Position numbers and translations under genes: made by a program. Positions 43,416 through 52,380 of a stretch of 64,000 nucleotides of DNA are shown piece by piece. This DNA comes from Dyella_B sp036746095. Its GTDB lineage: Bacteria > Pseudomonadota > Gammaproteobacteria > Xanthomonadales > Rhodanobacteraceae. Within the stretch, counting starts at the first letter, position 1; every line of letters begins with the position of its first letter. Below the pieces are notes generated by a model. The model ran no database searches. It worked only from the letters and a program-made list of their open reading frames with translations, and was not told the origin of the DNA. The stretch covers positions 22,283 to 86,282 of the forward strand of contig NZ_DAIOEU010000013.1 of assembly GCF_036746095.1 (NCBI RefSeq). The letters run 5' to 3'.

Positions 43416-45074
43416 ATGCTCAGTACGCTGGTGGAAAAAAAATGGCAGGCTCATCGCTGGTTGGCGCACCTTGGGGTGGCGTTAGGTTATGCGCTGGCTT
43501 ATCTGGTGGTTGTGGGAACGCTATCGAATGCGCCTTGGCCGTTTGCGGCGGGGTTACGCATCGCTTGCCTTTTGTTGGTGCCTTATCGCTATTGGCCTGC
43601 GTTGGTGGTGGGCGAGGTGGTGCCGCTTGCCTATCGCTATCTTGGATATATCGATGACTGGGGTTTGACTGCGGCAGTGCTTTCGTCGATGCCGCCCATT
43701 GCGCTAGCCATGCCTGTCGTGTGGTGGTTTCGCACGCGTGCCGGGCTTTTTCCTTCCCGCGATTTGGTCGATGTCAGAAAGCTTCTGTATTGCACGCTCC
43801 TATTGTCGGTGCTGTGGGCGACGGCAAGCTTTGCGATCATCTCCACGATCCATTTACGAAGTGGTCCGTATCGCATGCCATCGGGAGCTGCCTTTTCGAT
43901 CTTTATTGACCTCTATCTGGTCTTGCTTATGGTGACGCCATGGGTGGTCATCGCCTGGATTCATCCACGTGAAGCATTACGTTCACTCTTTTCATGGCGA
44001 GCGGTCGCCACAAACCCGGCGACGCGCGATGTTGTCATGGCCGTCATGTTGGTAGGGGTACTGGCGGCGCTGTATCGCGTCGCCGACGGAACCCTCAAAG
44101 CTTTCGTGATGCTGATGCTCTTTTTGCCGGCGCTGGGGTTGACGCTCAAGCACGGATGGCGAGTCTGTGTCTTTGGCGGAACGCTTTGCCTGATCAGCAT
44201 CTGTTTAATCGTAGAGTGGTGGCGGCCAGCCCCCGACATGCAACAGATCCAAGCCTTGCTCGCCTCCCTCATCACCTTTCTCTATCTGTTTGGCGCCCGA
44301 CTTTCCACGCAAACACAGATGCTTGAGAAGTCCCAACACGAAACCTTCCAGACGCAGCAAGTGGCCAAGCATAGCCTGGTATTGAGCGAGGATCGGTTGC
44401 AGCAAACCTCCCAGGCGCTGGAGTGGGTCGTGGGAATCATGCGCCTGGATTACACCCGCGTCATGCAGCGCTTCATACCGGAGGCGCTGCGCGAGGACTA
44501 CAGCCAGGATTTCTGGAACGTCCAGCAAGAGGTCTACCTCCTGGCCGAAAGCATCTACCCCAGCGCGTGGCGCGAACGCGGGCTGGGGGCAGCGATGGAG
44601 GAAACGCTTGGAAGAGCGTTGCGCGAAGCGGGCATCGCCTATTCCTGCGATACGCCGGGGCACCGGCTGCGTTTTCTGAGCAAGGCGTCTCAGGTTGCCC
44701 TCTATCGCATGGCCTGTTCAGCGGCCGCGAACTTCAGCGCCTCGCCCGCCTGCATCGGCGTCCATCTCACCTTGCGCATGGGGCGACGCCACGGCGCCCC
44801 ATGGGTCGCGTTGCGCATGGACAGCATGCGGGAGGAGTCGCAGGTGGCATATGGCCTTCTGCAGGCGAAGGCCCGGCAGGGCGTAGCAGACAAACTCGGT
44901 ACCCGCGTCACCACCGATAGCGAATTGCCGCTGTTGGCACACTTATTCCAGGGGAATGCACGTTGGCGTACCACCTCGGCCGGGCTTCGTTTTACCGCGT
45001 TGCTGAGTGATGCCAGTTCACCCAGTGCGAGCCAGCGCGCCGCCGCCGCGCCACTTCGACTATGGGCAAGGTGA
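43416..45074 (+). CDS. MASE1-type membrane sensor with degenerate histidine-kinase-like module
   Basis: 552 residues. About eight membrane helices fill residues 15-300 (MASE1-like: WPFAAGLRIACLLLVPYRYWPALVVGE). A coiled segment (STQTQMLEKSQHETFQTQQVAKHS) leads to a cytoplasmic domain resembling the dimerisation and ATPase parts of NarX-like kinases (YLLAESIYPSAWRERGLGAAMEETLGRAL, VALYRMACSAAANF). The normal N and G boxes of an ATP-binding domain are missing, so kinase activity is doubtful. ATG 43416 has AAGGA 5 nt upstream. No response regulator is adjacent. Confidence 0.78.
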   Translation: MLSTLVEKKWQAHRWLAHLGVALGYALAYLVVVGTLSNAPWPFAAGLRIACLLLVPYRYWPALVVGEVVPLAYRYLGYIDDWGLTAAVLSSMPPIALAMPVVWWFRTRAGLFPSRDLVDVRKLLYCTLLLSVLWATASFAIISTIHLRSGPYRMPSGAAFSIFIDLYLVLLMVTPWVVIAWIHPREALRSLFSWRAVATNPATRDVVMAVMLVGVLAALYRVADGTLKAFVMLMLFLPALGLTLKHGWRVCVFGGTLCLISICLIVEWWRPAPDMQQIQALLASLITFLYLFGARLSTQTQMLEKSQHETFQTQQVAKHSLVLSEDRLQQTSQALEWVVGIMRLDYTRVMQRFIPEALREDYSQDFWNVQQEVYLLAESIYPSAWRERGLGAAMEETLGRALREAGIAYSCDTPGHRLRFLSKASQVALYRMACSAAANFSASPACIGVHLTLRMGRRHGAPWVALRMDSMREESQVAYGLLQAKARQGVADKLGTRVTTDSELPLLAHLFQGNARWRTTSAGLRFTALLSDASSPSASQRAAAAPLRLWAR

Positions 45075-45101
45075 AGACCATCAGGGTTGTCCGCCTGATC
45101 A

Positions 45102-45569
45102 TCACTGGTCAACCCGATTCAGCGCGCACAGCGCTGGATCGGAGCAGTCACCCATCATCGCCATGATGTTTAGGCTGCCATCGCCTTGGGGAAGGACGGT
45201 CACCGTCATCGCGCTGTCCTGGTAGACCACCTGGGTGGCATCCAGCGATGCGGCTGCAGGTCCGGTAACGACCTTGACGTGTTGCGCGTCCATGCCCACC
45301 GGCAACGTCAATGCGTCGTTCTGCGTAGTGGCGATGGCAGCACGCACTTGCCCTTGCAGATCGTTGACCTGGATGTACGTCACGCCGTCACGCTCAAACC
45401 GGTACACGTGATAGTGCACATTCGTGCTGACGTCGGTTGCGTTCGGCCACGACTGTCCAAGCCCTGTGGCGGGCGTGGTGTCTTGTGCGGTAACCACGGT
45501 GGCCATGCTCAAGGCAATAGCGGTGGTCAGGATCGTTTTACCAAACAACTTGCGGGGGAGGCAGAACAT
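45102..45569 (-). CDS. Exported hypothetical protein
   Basis: 155 residues. Signal peptide (ILTTAIALSMATVVTAQ), then a small beta-rich protein (HYHVYRFERDGVTYIQVNDL, TVTVLPQGDGSLNIMAMMG) ending with a CSDPALC loop that could form a disulfide. No family recognised. Converges on the MASE1 gene with a 27-bp gap. Confidence 0.75.
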   Translation of the reverse strand: MFCLPRKLFGKTILTTAIALSMATVVTAQDTTPATGLGQSWPNATDVSTNVHYHVYRFERDGVTYIQVNDLQGQVRAAIATTQNDALTLPVGMDAQHVKVVTGPAAASLDATQVVYQDSAMTVTVLPQGDGSLNIMAMMGDCSDPALCALNRVDQ

Positions 45570-45976
45570 GGCGTGTCCTCAATGGCGTGGAAGGATTCCC
45601 CGCGATCAGAATGACGCAACGCCCACAAGCAACAAAAGACGAATTCTGCGCGAGAAAAGGTCCTATTTTGTTGTCAGCTCTTGACCTATTTTTACCTTTA
45701 GTGCCGTCGGTGAGCGGCATGGCGAAAACGCGCGCAACTCCTGAAGGTCATAGGCACAGCTAGGACGGCCTGCGGCGCAGTTCAGCTTTTGCTGCTCACC
45801 CTGGTCCTTTGCTATCGCAGAAGGCGCATGCTGACGAGCATCAAGTTGCACGGCTTGTCACTTCGTACAGGGCGGACGAGCCAATAGAGGGCCCCAGGCC
45901 GGGACGAATTCCAGCCTTCCTGGTGTGCGCGGGCGGTCAATAGACCATCGTGACTATGCCAAAGCTTTTCTGCTGC
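45570..45976. other. Intergenic region, no gene seen
   Basis: About 400 bp between the exported hypothetical and the DUF6429 remnant. It is more AT-rich near 45660-45700 (GTCCTATTTTGTTGTCAGC), possibly the promoter of the exported protein. No ORF with a ribosome site is convincing. Confidence 0.45.
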
Positions 45977-46227
45977 TCATGCTTTGGTCTGGCCGTCTAA
46001 AACCGTGACATGTTTTTCAAAGAGGCGCTGGGCTTCGCTCAGGCCTTCCTCGGTAAAGGCCACCGATTTCGCTTTGCCCACTGGATTGCTGATGAAGCCG
46101 CGCTGATGCAGCGGTTGATGGCATCCCAGTCATGGCCTTTCCAGGCGCGCTCGTTGTCGTGCAAGGTCAGGTAGAGAAGGGCAAGCGTGGCGTCATCGAT
46201 GGCATCGGTGTTGAGCTGCATCTTCAT
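45977..46227 (-). pseudogene. DUF6429-family gene with a one-base deletion
   Basis: The minus-strand frame starts MKMQLNTDAIDDATLALLYL and runs LHDNERAWKGHDWDAINR, typical of DUF6429, then shifts at 46110/46111. Adding one C there restores LHQRGFISNPVGKAKSVAF, TEEGLSEAQRLFEKHVTVL and a TGA at 45977-45979, i.e. the rest of the family. As written the frame ends early at 46039 with an unrelated tail. ATG 46227 overlaps the plsB stop by 4 bp, so the gene was made for coupled translation. A sequencing error is an alternative. Confidence 0.8.
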
Positions 46228-48887
46228 GGCGTGTGTTCCTTGTTGGTGGATGCGCGCTCGTGTTCATGATGTTCAGCAGCCACATGCCGCTCGTGCAGTT
46301 CCTCACTGGTGCTCATCGTCGCAGGTGGCTCCGTCGGCTGTTCCGGCGCGACCGGCGTCTGCTCCGCCTCCGCCACCGCGCGAGGCGTTTCTTTTTCTTC
46401 GCTGCCTGTGATTTTGAGAATGGCATGCCGCATTTCGCGCGCGAGGATTACGCGCGCATCGCGCACCATGCCTTCCAGTGCGCTGTCGTAGTCGAGCTTG
46501 CCGTTGGCATCGGTCCATACCACGCGGCGCTCGCGCAGTTTCTGGATGAAGCCGCGGAACAGCGCCTTGTCGAAGAATTCCGGCGCGAGCGGTTCGCTGA
46601 GCAGGCTCAGGCGCTGGGCGGTGAGGGTGCAGACGTTCTCCAGTTCGGCGCCGGTGATGGTGTGTGGGCCGTTCTTGGCCAGTGCGGCGATGGTGATGTA
46701 GTAGCGTTCGAAGGCCTGGATCAGGCTGCGCGCGATGGTGCGCAGCTGATAGGCGGCATCGTCCTGGCCCGGGCCGCGTTCGAGCACGCGGCCTTCGCCG
46801 ACGGCTTCGAGCATGCCGCGGCGGACGAAGAAATCAACGGTGGCTTGCAGGTGAGTACCGAAGCCCTCGGCGTCCCATGGCAGGAACAGTTCGCTCTGGA
46901 TGAACGGGTAGATGATGCGGCCCAGGCGAAGGATCGATGCGCGCGACATGCGTCGATTGTTGAGAAAACAACAGGCGACCCACGCGGCAGCGGCGGTGAG
47001 GTGAAGCACGTTGTTGCGGAAGTAGCTCAGCAGGACGGCTTGGTCGCCTTCCAATGTCAGCACGTCGCCGAGTGGGTGGCGCACGCGGGTGATCCAGTTC
47101 ATCTGCTCGCCATAGGCGATGATGGCGTCGGGAGCCAGCGGTGTAAGAGTGATGCGATCCGAATACGGCAGTTCTTCCAGCAGCGCCTTGAGCAGTTCCA
47201 GCTGGGCGAGCAGATCGTTTTCCGCCATCGCGTGCTTGGGCGTGGACAGCAGCGCGAGCGCGAGCAGGTTGATCGGATTCACGTCCGCCGCGCGATTGAT
47301 GTTGATCTGGATTTTTTCCGCCAGCTGGTCGACCACCGAGCTGAGCCATTCCGGTTTGCTGTTCGGGTCGCCGGTGGTTTCGCGCCAATTGCTGCTGGCG
47401 GCGTCGAGCAAGGGCGTCAGTTCGATCGGCTCGCCGAAGTTCAGGGCGACATGACCGTAGCGCTGGCGCAGCACACCCAGCCCGCGCAGCAGACCGATCA
47501 GCGATTCCTTTTCCTTGGGTTTGCCGGAAAGCTCACCGATGTAGCTCTTGCCTTCCATCAGCTTCTCGTAGCCGATGTACACGGGCTGGAACAGCACGGG
47601 GCGGCGTGGCGCGCGCAGGAACGCGCGCACGGTCATCGCCAGCAGGCCGGCGCGCGGCGCGAGCAGGCGGCCGGTGCGGGAGCGCCCGCCTTCGATGAAG
47701 TATTCGATCGGCACGCCGCGGTCGATCAGCTGTGCCATGTATTCGTTGAACACCACCGAATACAGCACATTGCCCTTGAAGCTGCGGCGCAGGAAGAATG
47801 CGCCGCCGCGTCGCAAAAACGGCCCGATCAGCGGCAGGTTGAGGTTCACGCCGGCCGCGATGTGCGGTACCACCACGCCGGAGTCGTGCAGCTGGTACGA
47901 CAACAGCAGGTAATCGGCGTGGCTGCGATGGCTGGGCACGTACACCACTTCGTAGCCGGGCGCCGCGGCGCGGGCCTTGTCGAAGTGGTGCATGGTGATG
48001 CCGTCGTAGAGCTTGGTCCAGAAGTTGCGCAGCAGGAATGACGCGGAACGCACGACAGGGTGCGAGTAGTCCGCCGCGATCTCCATCGTCATCTTGTGCG
48101 CGCGTTGCCAGGACTTCGCGTAAGTGATGTTTTCCTTGGCGGCGGTCGACGCGATCGCGGCACGTACCGGTTCGGCATTCAGCACGGCGTCGACTACGGT
48201 GCGCCGATGCGAAAGGTCCGGCCCGATCACTGCCGCGCGGATGCGGCGAAAGTGCGTGCGCATCACGCGCGCCATCTTGCGCGCAAAGCGTTCCGGACGT
48301 ACGTCGCCTTCCTCGCCCAGCACCGTGCGCAAGGAGACCGGAGCGGAGAAATGCACCACCGTGTCGCGGCCATTGAGCAGCAGTGCGAGCATGCGGCGGA
48401 AGCGGCCCACCATGACCCAGTTTTCCGAAAACAGCACGCTGAACCAGCCCGATTCGCGCGTGGGCGCGCGGCCGACGTAGATGGAGACTGGCACGATCTG
48501 GATATCGCGATCCGGAAAACCTTCCAGCGCGCGCACCAGTTGGCCGAACGGCTCCGTGGGCGAGCGTTTGCGGTTGCGGCCGAACAGCCAGCCATCGCGA
48601 CGCGCCAATGCGAACACCGAGCGGCGACGGCGGGTGAAAGACAGCGGCTGCATCGGGCTGGGCAGGCCTGCTTCGCGGCAGGCACGGTCCAGGATCAGTG
48701 CGTCGGAAAATCCGTCGCGCTCGATCACGTAGCAGACTGGCGCATCGCCTTGCAGCAGGCTCGCCGGTTCGGCTGGATCGCGCCGAATGCGCAGCCAGGG
48801 TTCAAGCAGGTGCCCGGCGAGGTTGAACCACCAGGGGGCGCGGCTACGGTAGCTAGGGTCCGCGTTCGTCATAGTCGGCATCTGCAT
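46224..48887 (-). CDS. plsB: Glycerol-3-phosphate 1-O-acyltransferase PlsB
   Basis: Inner-membrane enzyme that acylates glycerol-3-phosphate, the first step of phospholipid synthesis. 887 residues, in the PlsB size range. The acyltransferase motif HRSHAD is at 320-325 (His320, Asp325), followed by GAFFLRRSF and FIEGGRSRTGR and then VPVYIGYEKL-like PVYIGYEKLMEG. A large N-terminal and C-terminal part flank this domain, as in E. coli PlsB. ATG 48887 or 48872; no Shine-Dalgarno is clear. Confidence 0.95.
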   Translation of the reverse strand: MQMPTMTNADPSYRSRAPWWFNLAGHLLEPWLRIRRDPAEPASLLQGDAPVCYVIERDGFSDALILDRACREAGLPSPMQPLSFTRRRRSVFALARRDGWLFGRNRKRSPTEPFGQLVRALEGFPDRDIQIVPVSIYVGRAPTRESGWFSVLFSENWVMVGRFRRMLALLLNGRDTVVHFSAPVSLRTVLGEEGDVRPERFARKMARVMRTHFRRIRAAVIGPDLSHRRTVVDAVLNAEPVRAAIASTAAKENITYAKSWQRAHKMTMEIAADYSHPVVRSASFLLRNFWTKLYDGITMHHFDKARAAAPGYEVVYVPSHRSHADYLLLSYQLHDSGVVVPHIAAGVNLNLPLIGPFLRRGGAFFLRRSFKGNVLYSVVFNEYMAQLIDRGVPIEYFIEGGRSRTGRLLAPRAGLLAMTVRAFLRAPRRPVLFQPVYIGYEKLMEGKSYIGELSGKPKEKESLIGLLRGLGVLRQRYGHVALNFGEPIELTPLLDAASSNWRETTGDPNSKPEWLSSVVDQLAEKIQININRAADVNPINLLALALLSTPKHAMAENDLLAQLELLKALLEELPYSDRITLTPLAPDAIIAYGEQMNWITRVRHPLGDVLTLEGDQAVLLSYFRNNVLHLTAAAAWVACCFLNNRRMSRASILRLGRIIYPFIQSELFLPWDAEGFGTHLQATVDFFVRRGMLEAVGEGRVLERGPGQDDAAYQLRTIARSLIQAFERYYITIAALAKNGPHTITGAELENVCTLTAQRLSLLSEPLAPEFFDKALFRGFIQKLRERRVVWTDANGKLDYDSALEGMVRDARVILAREMRHAILKITGSEEKETPRAVAEAEQTPVAPEQPTEPPATMSTSEELHERHVAAEHHEHERASTNKEHTP

Positions 48888-48914
48888 AGTTTAGCGGTGG
48901 GCCTTGCGTACGGC

Positions 48915-49892
48915 TTAGGGCTTGGCCGCCAGCGTCGTGCCAGTGGAACTGCCGCTGACGGGTGCCTTGGCGCTGCTGGCGAGTGCCGGCGCGGTGCCGC
49001 TGCTGGCCGGCGCGGGCGGATGCATGAGCTGTTCGTGTTGCGCACGCTCGCCATCGATCATGTCTTTGTTGTACCAGCGGCCGTCCACCAGCTCCAGTTG
49101 CGAGTCGGCGCTCAGCGGTTTGCCCAGCAAGGTGTAGTCGATCTTCACGTGCGCCAGCCCATGGTCGATGCCGATGGTGCTGACTTTTACCGAATCGAGC
49201 GTGTCGTCGATGGAAAGCCCGTAGATCGCCAGCAACTGCTTGATGCCCTGGTACGCGATGGCGTACTTCTTCATCGCAGTATCGAAATCCATGTGCTGGA
49301 GCTGGTCCGGGCTCTTCAGGTCGAGCTGTCGAGCAGTGGTCACTGCCACGCCCACCGCTTGTTTGGCCTTGTCCTGGTCGAACCACGGTGTCTGCTGTGC
49401 CCATGGCAGCAGCACGTTGAGCGCGTCGCGCATCTCCTGCTTCTGGTTTTCCTTCAGCGTCTTGTTTTGGGCGATGCCGGTGGTGAGGATGGCCTGGCCG
49501 ATGCCGATCATCACCGGCAACTGGTCGTGGTACTGCTGCTCCATCTGGGTGAGCTTGGGCTTCAGCTGCTCGTACAGGGTGGTTTCCGCGTTGGGTGCGG
49601 TGAGTTGCTTGACGGCCTGGTCGAAGCGGGCGCGATCTTCGTCGGTGATCGGGCGCTGGCCAGGGCGCGGGCGGGTCCAGTCGGCGCGCAGGTTGTTGTA
49701 GTCGGCCGGGGGCAGGGCGTGCTTCCAGAAACCGGCGAAGTCGCCAGCCTTGATCAGCGTCACGGATTCCTGCACGGCGGCTTCCGGGGTGGCGCCTCCG
49801 GGCGCGGCGGCGTTCTCTTCTTTCTGGTGGCAGGCGGCCAGCGCGAACAGCGCAAGGGCCAGTAGGCAATGCCTAAGCAATTGAAAGCGCAT
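48915..49892 (-). CDS. Lipoprotein of unknown function
   Basis: 325 residues. Lipoprotein signal ending LAAC (Cys21), then a mostly helical body (AAVQESVTLIKAGDFAGFWKHALP, AQNKTLKENQKQEMRDAL) and a C-terminal NTF2-like strand region (AHVKIDYTLLGKPLSADS, LELVDGRWYNKDMI). The last ~40 residues are Ala/Ser/Thr-rich. No function is recognised. It precedes plsB by 27 bp and follows the terminator at 49979. Confidence 0.8.
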   Translation of the reverse strand: MRFQLLRHCLLALALFALAACHQKEENAAAPGGATPEAAVQESVTLIKAGDFAGFWKHALPPADYNNLRADWTRPRPGQRPITDEDRARFDQAVKQLTAPNAETTLYEQLKPKLTQMEQQYHDQLPVMIGIGQAILTTGIAQNKTLKENQKQEMRDALNVLLPWAQQTPWFDQDKAKQAVGVAVTTARQLDLKSPDQLQHMDFDTAMKKYAIAYQGIKQLLAIYGLSIDDTLDSVKVSTIGIDHGLAHVKIDYTLLGKPLSADSQLELVDGRWYNKDMIDGERAQHEQLMHPPAPASSGTAPALASSAKAPVSGSSTGTTLAAKP

Positions 49893-49978
49893 GAATTCTC
49901 TCGCAAGGGAGGGCAGTAGCTTGCCATCCTGGCAAGGACAACGGCGGCGCCATACGGCGGGGCGCGGTGCATCTTACT

Positions 49979-50019
49979 TAAAAAAAAGAAAACCCCGCGG
50001 GCGTTGGGCCTCACAGGGT
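49979..50019 (-). terminator. Rho-independent terminator overlapping a short ORF
   Basis: On the minus strand ACCCTGTG pairs with CGCGGGGT (8 bp, two G-T wobbles) over a 12-nt loop, followed by TTTTCTTTTTTTT. The 5' arm contains the last codons and stop of the 26-residue ORF. Confidence 0.75.
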
Positions 50020-50091
50020 CATGCCGGCAGCGCCGGAAGGGAAATGGCCTTGCCCGCAGAAATTGGAGGTCAGCAGGATCGGCGGGGTCAT
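50011..50091 (-). CDS. 26-residue ORF ending in a terminator (leader peptide or small protein)
   Basis: ATG 50091 has AAAGGGG 7 nt upstream, a strong ribosome site. The peptide reads MTPPILLTSNFCGQGHFPSG then AAGMTL and stops within the hairpin at 49979-50019. It has no enrichment of a single amino acid, so a classical attenuation leader is not evident. It lies between the acid phosphatase and the lipoprotein gene. It could be a small protein, a regulatory leader for the lipoprotein gene, or part of a small RNA. Confidence 0.45.
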   Translation of the reverse strand: MTPPILLTSNFCGQGHFPSGAAGMTL

Positions 50092-50154
50092 GATACGGCC
50101 CCTTTCTACTTCAGGCAACACTTTAAGATATGCTCTGTAAATGATTGATTTTAA

Positions 50155-51057
50155 TCAATCAATATGCAGGCCCCGGATCTTCTCCTGGCGACGCTGGTCG
50201 CGCGGCATGCTCCATTCATTGTTGAACAGGGCCGGTTCCCAGGAGCCATAGGTCGGGTTGGGAAACACAAACCAGCGGCTGCCGATCCAGCCCGAATAGG
50301 GTGCCATAGCTTGGACGCGGCCGGTCGGCGTATTGCTCATCACGGTGACGAAGTCGCCGAGCTGATCGCCCAACTGCATCAACACGCGATAGTGCTGGCT
50401 GACCAGCTGGCGGCGGCAGTTTTTCTCAGTGCCGACCTGGTCGCAACCCCTCAGGATGGTGCCGAGCCCGAGGAAGGCTTCCGGACCGGATACGGGCAGG
50501 CCGGCCTTGCGCAGGTTGTCGATGGTGGCGGTATCCAGATCCTGTGCGCGGTTGGAGATGTAGATCACTGCGATGCCGTGCTGGGCGGCAAATTGCGTGA
50601 ACGCCACCGCGCCCGGCATGGGGCGTGCGCGTTCCTCCTTGCACCAGGCGGCCCAATCGGCTTCGTTGAATTCCCCGCCTTTGCGGATCAGGCGCGCCTG
50701 ATAGGGCGAGTTGTCCAGCACCGTTTCGTCGATGTCGAGGATCACGGCCGGCTTCAGGTTTTCGTACGGCGCGATGCGATCGTCAGGGGGAAGCGCATCC
50801 CAGTGCTTGTCCTTCAGCGCCGCGAGCAACTGCGACTGCGCGCTGCGGTAGGTTTCCTGGTAGATCAGGTCATGCTCAAGCGCGGTCTGCGTCCAGGCCT
50901 CGGCGTTGAGATTGTCGTCGGCCGGAACGACCGGCGCCGCAGCGGGCGCGGCTGCCGGAGCAGTCGCCGTCGAAGAGGGCGACGTGGAGTGCGGCGCCTG
51001 GCTGGCGCAGGCGCAAAGCAGAAGCGTGCCCAACAGCATGGGCAGAGACTTGATCAT
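50155..51057 (-). CDS. HAD-family acid phosphatase lipoprotein (class C / e(P4)-like)
   Basis: 300 residues. Lipoprotein signal ending LCAC (Cys17). HAD motif I DIDETVLDN with nucleophile Asp108 and Asp110; motif II IYISNR; then RGCDQVGTEKNCRR and VMSNTPTGRVQ near the acidic end. Class C acid phosphatases of this type (OlpA, e(P4)) dephosphorylate nucleotides at the outer membrane. ATG 51057. It lies just downstream of the divergent AI-2E permease gene. Confidence 0.9.
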   Translation of the reverse strand: MIKSLPMLLGTLLLCACASQAPHSTSPSSTATAPAAAPAAAPVVPADDNLNAEAWTQTALEHDLIYQETYRSAQSQLLAALKDKHWDALPPDDRIAPYENLKPAVILDIDETVLDNSPYQARLIRKGGEFNEADWAAWCKEERARPMPGAVAFTQFAAQHGIAVIYISNRAQDLDTATIDNLRKAGLPVSGPEAFLGLGTILRGCDQVGTEKNCRRQLVSQHYRVLMQLGDQLGDFVTVMSNTPTGRVQAMAPYSGWIGSRWFVFPNPTYGSWEPALFNNEWSMPRDQRRQEKIRGLHID

Positions 51058-51138
51058 GGAAAGTACCCTGCAAGCGTAAAGATGTTCCGCGAGGATCGCG
51101 CAAGTTTATGACAGACTTGCCGGGACCGCGCTTCCCCC

Positions 51139-52170
51139 ATGGACCGCCCCGTGCACGCAGCCCTTTCCTCCACCCGCGGCATTCGCATTGCCAGCTATGT
51201 CATGTCCGCCCTGGCGCTGCTGCTGGTGTTGCGCGTGCATCTGCTGCCGGCGTTGCTGGCGGGCTTGCTGGTGTACGAACTGGTGCACGCGATGACGCCG
51301 TTGCTGGGCCGGCGCATTTCCGGCGAACGCGCGCGCCTGCTGGTGGTGACGGTGCTGGGCGTGATCGTGGTGGGTTTGCTGACGGCGCTGATCGTGGCGC
51401 TGATCAGCTTCTTCCGCAACGAAATCAACAATCCGGCCATGCTGTGGGAGCAGCAATTGATGCCGCTGGTGGAGAAGGCACGCGCACAGCTGCCGGTGTC
51501 CCTCACGAACTGGTTGCCGGACAGCGTCGACGAACTGCGCGTGATGGCGCTGGAACTCACTCGCAAGCATGCGATGAGTCTGCAGAACGCGGGTAAGGAG
51601 ACCGCGCGCGTGCTGGTGCACATCATCCTCGGCCTGGTGCTGGGTGCGCTGGTGGCACTGAGTCGCGCGCGCCCACCGCATCAAGTAGGGCCGCTGGCTG
51701 CTGCATTGGGCGAACGTTGCCAACACCTGGCGGCGGCGTTTCGCAGCATCGTGTTCGCGCAGATCAAGATTTCGCTGATCAACACCAGCGCTACCGGCAT
51801 CTTCCTGCTCGGCGTGTTGCCGCTGATGGATATCCACGTGCCGCTGGCCAAGACACTGGTGGTGGTTACGTTCCTGGCTGGCCTGCTGCCGGTGATCGGC
51901 AATCTCATTTCAAATACAGCAGTGACGATTGCCGGCTTGTCGGTATCGATCTGGGTAGCGGTGGCGTCGCTGGGCTTTCTGATCGTCATCCACAAGCTGG
52001 AGTATTTTCTCAATGCGCGCATCATCGGCGGACAGATTCGTGCGCGTGCATGGGAACTGCTGGTGGCGATGCTGGTGATGGAGGCGGCGTTCGGCCTGGC
52101 TGGGTTGGTGGCGGCGCCGATCTACTACGCGTATTTGAAGCGGGAGTTGGAGCAGCAGCGGTTGATTTAG
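51139..52170 (+). CDS. AI-2E/PerM-family permease
   Basis: 343 residues with seven to eight membrane helices (SYVMSALALLLVLRVHLLPALLAG, VVVTFLAGLLPVIGNLISNT, LLVAMLVMEAAFGLAGLVAAP). The PVIGN turn and ARIIGGQIRARAWELL match the AI-2E exporter family, whose members transport autoinducer-2, folates or ions; the substrate is uncertain. Divergent from the acid phosphatase. Confidence 0.88.
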   Translation: MDRPVHAALSSTRGIRIASYVMSALALLLVLRVHLLPALLAGLLVYELVHAMTPLLGRRISGERARLLVVTVLGVIVVGLLTALIVALISFFRNEINNPAMLWEQQLMPLVEKARAQLPVSLTNWLPDSVDELRVMALELTRKHAMSLQNAGKETARVLVHIILGLVLGALVALSRARPPHQVGPLAAALGERCQHLAAAFRSIVFAQIKISLINTSATGIFLLGVLPLMDIHVPLAKTLVVVTFLAGLLPVIGNLISNTAVTIAGLSVSIWVAVASLGFLIVIHKLEYFLNARIIGGQIRARAWELLVAMLVMEAAFGLAGLVAAPIYYAYLKRELEQQRLI

Positions 52171-52220
52171 ATCACTTTGGCGACACCCCCCGATTCATAT
52201 GGACGCCGTTTCAGGGCGGA

Positions 52221-52345
52221 TCGTCATTCCGGCGAAGGCCGAAATCCAGTGCAGACATGTCGTGCGAAGCACTCAACATAGATGAAGTCAGGAGTGCTGC
52301 GCACAGCGCGTTTTGACTGGATTCCGGCCTTCGCCGGGATGACGA
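52221..52345. repeat. Long REP-like inverted repeat
   Basis: Arms TCGTCATTCCGGCGAAGGCC (52221-52250) and their near complement at 52316-52345 pair at 28 of 30 positions, with an inner GCACTC/GAGTGC hairpin in the loop. It lies between the convergent permease and bluB genes. Same core as the copy inside trhO. Confidence 0.75.
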
Positions 52346-52380
52346 GCAATACCTAGCACGATGCACAATACGCAACCTGC

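Noticed and set aside
46233..49865. Two long plus-strand frames of about 600 codons opposite plsB and the lipoprotein gene
   Set aside because: Antisense to a full-length PlsB and to a lipoprotein with a good signal; no own features.
49891..50148. 85-codon plus-strand frame between the lipoprotein and phosphatase genes
   Set aside because: No ribosome site; it runs antisense through the terminator and the better-supported short ORF.
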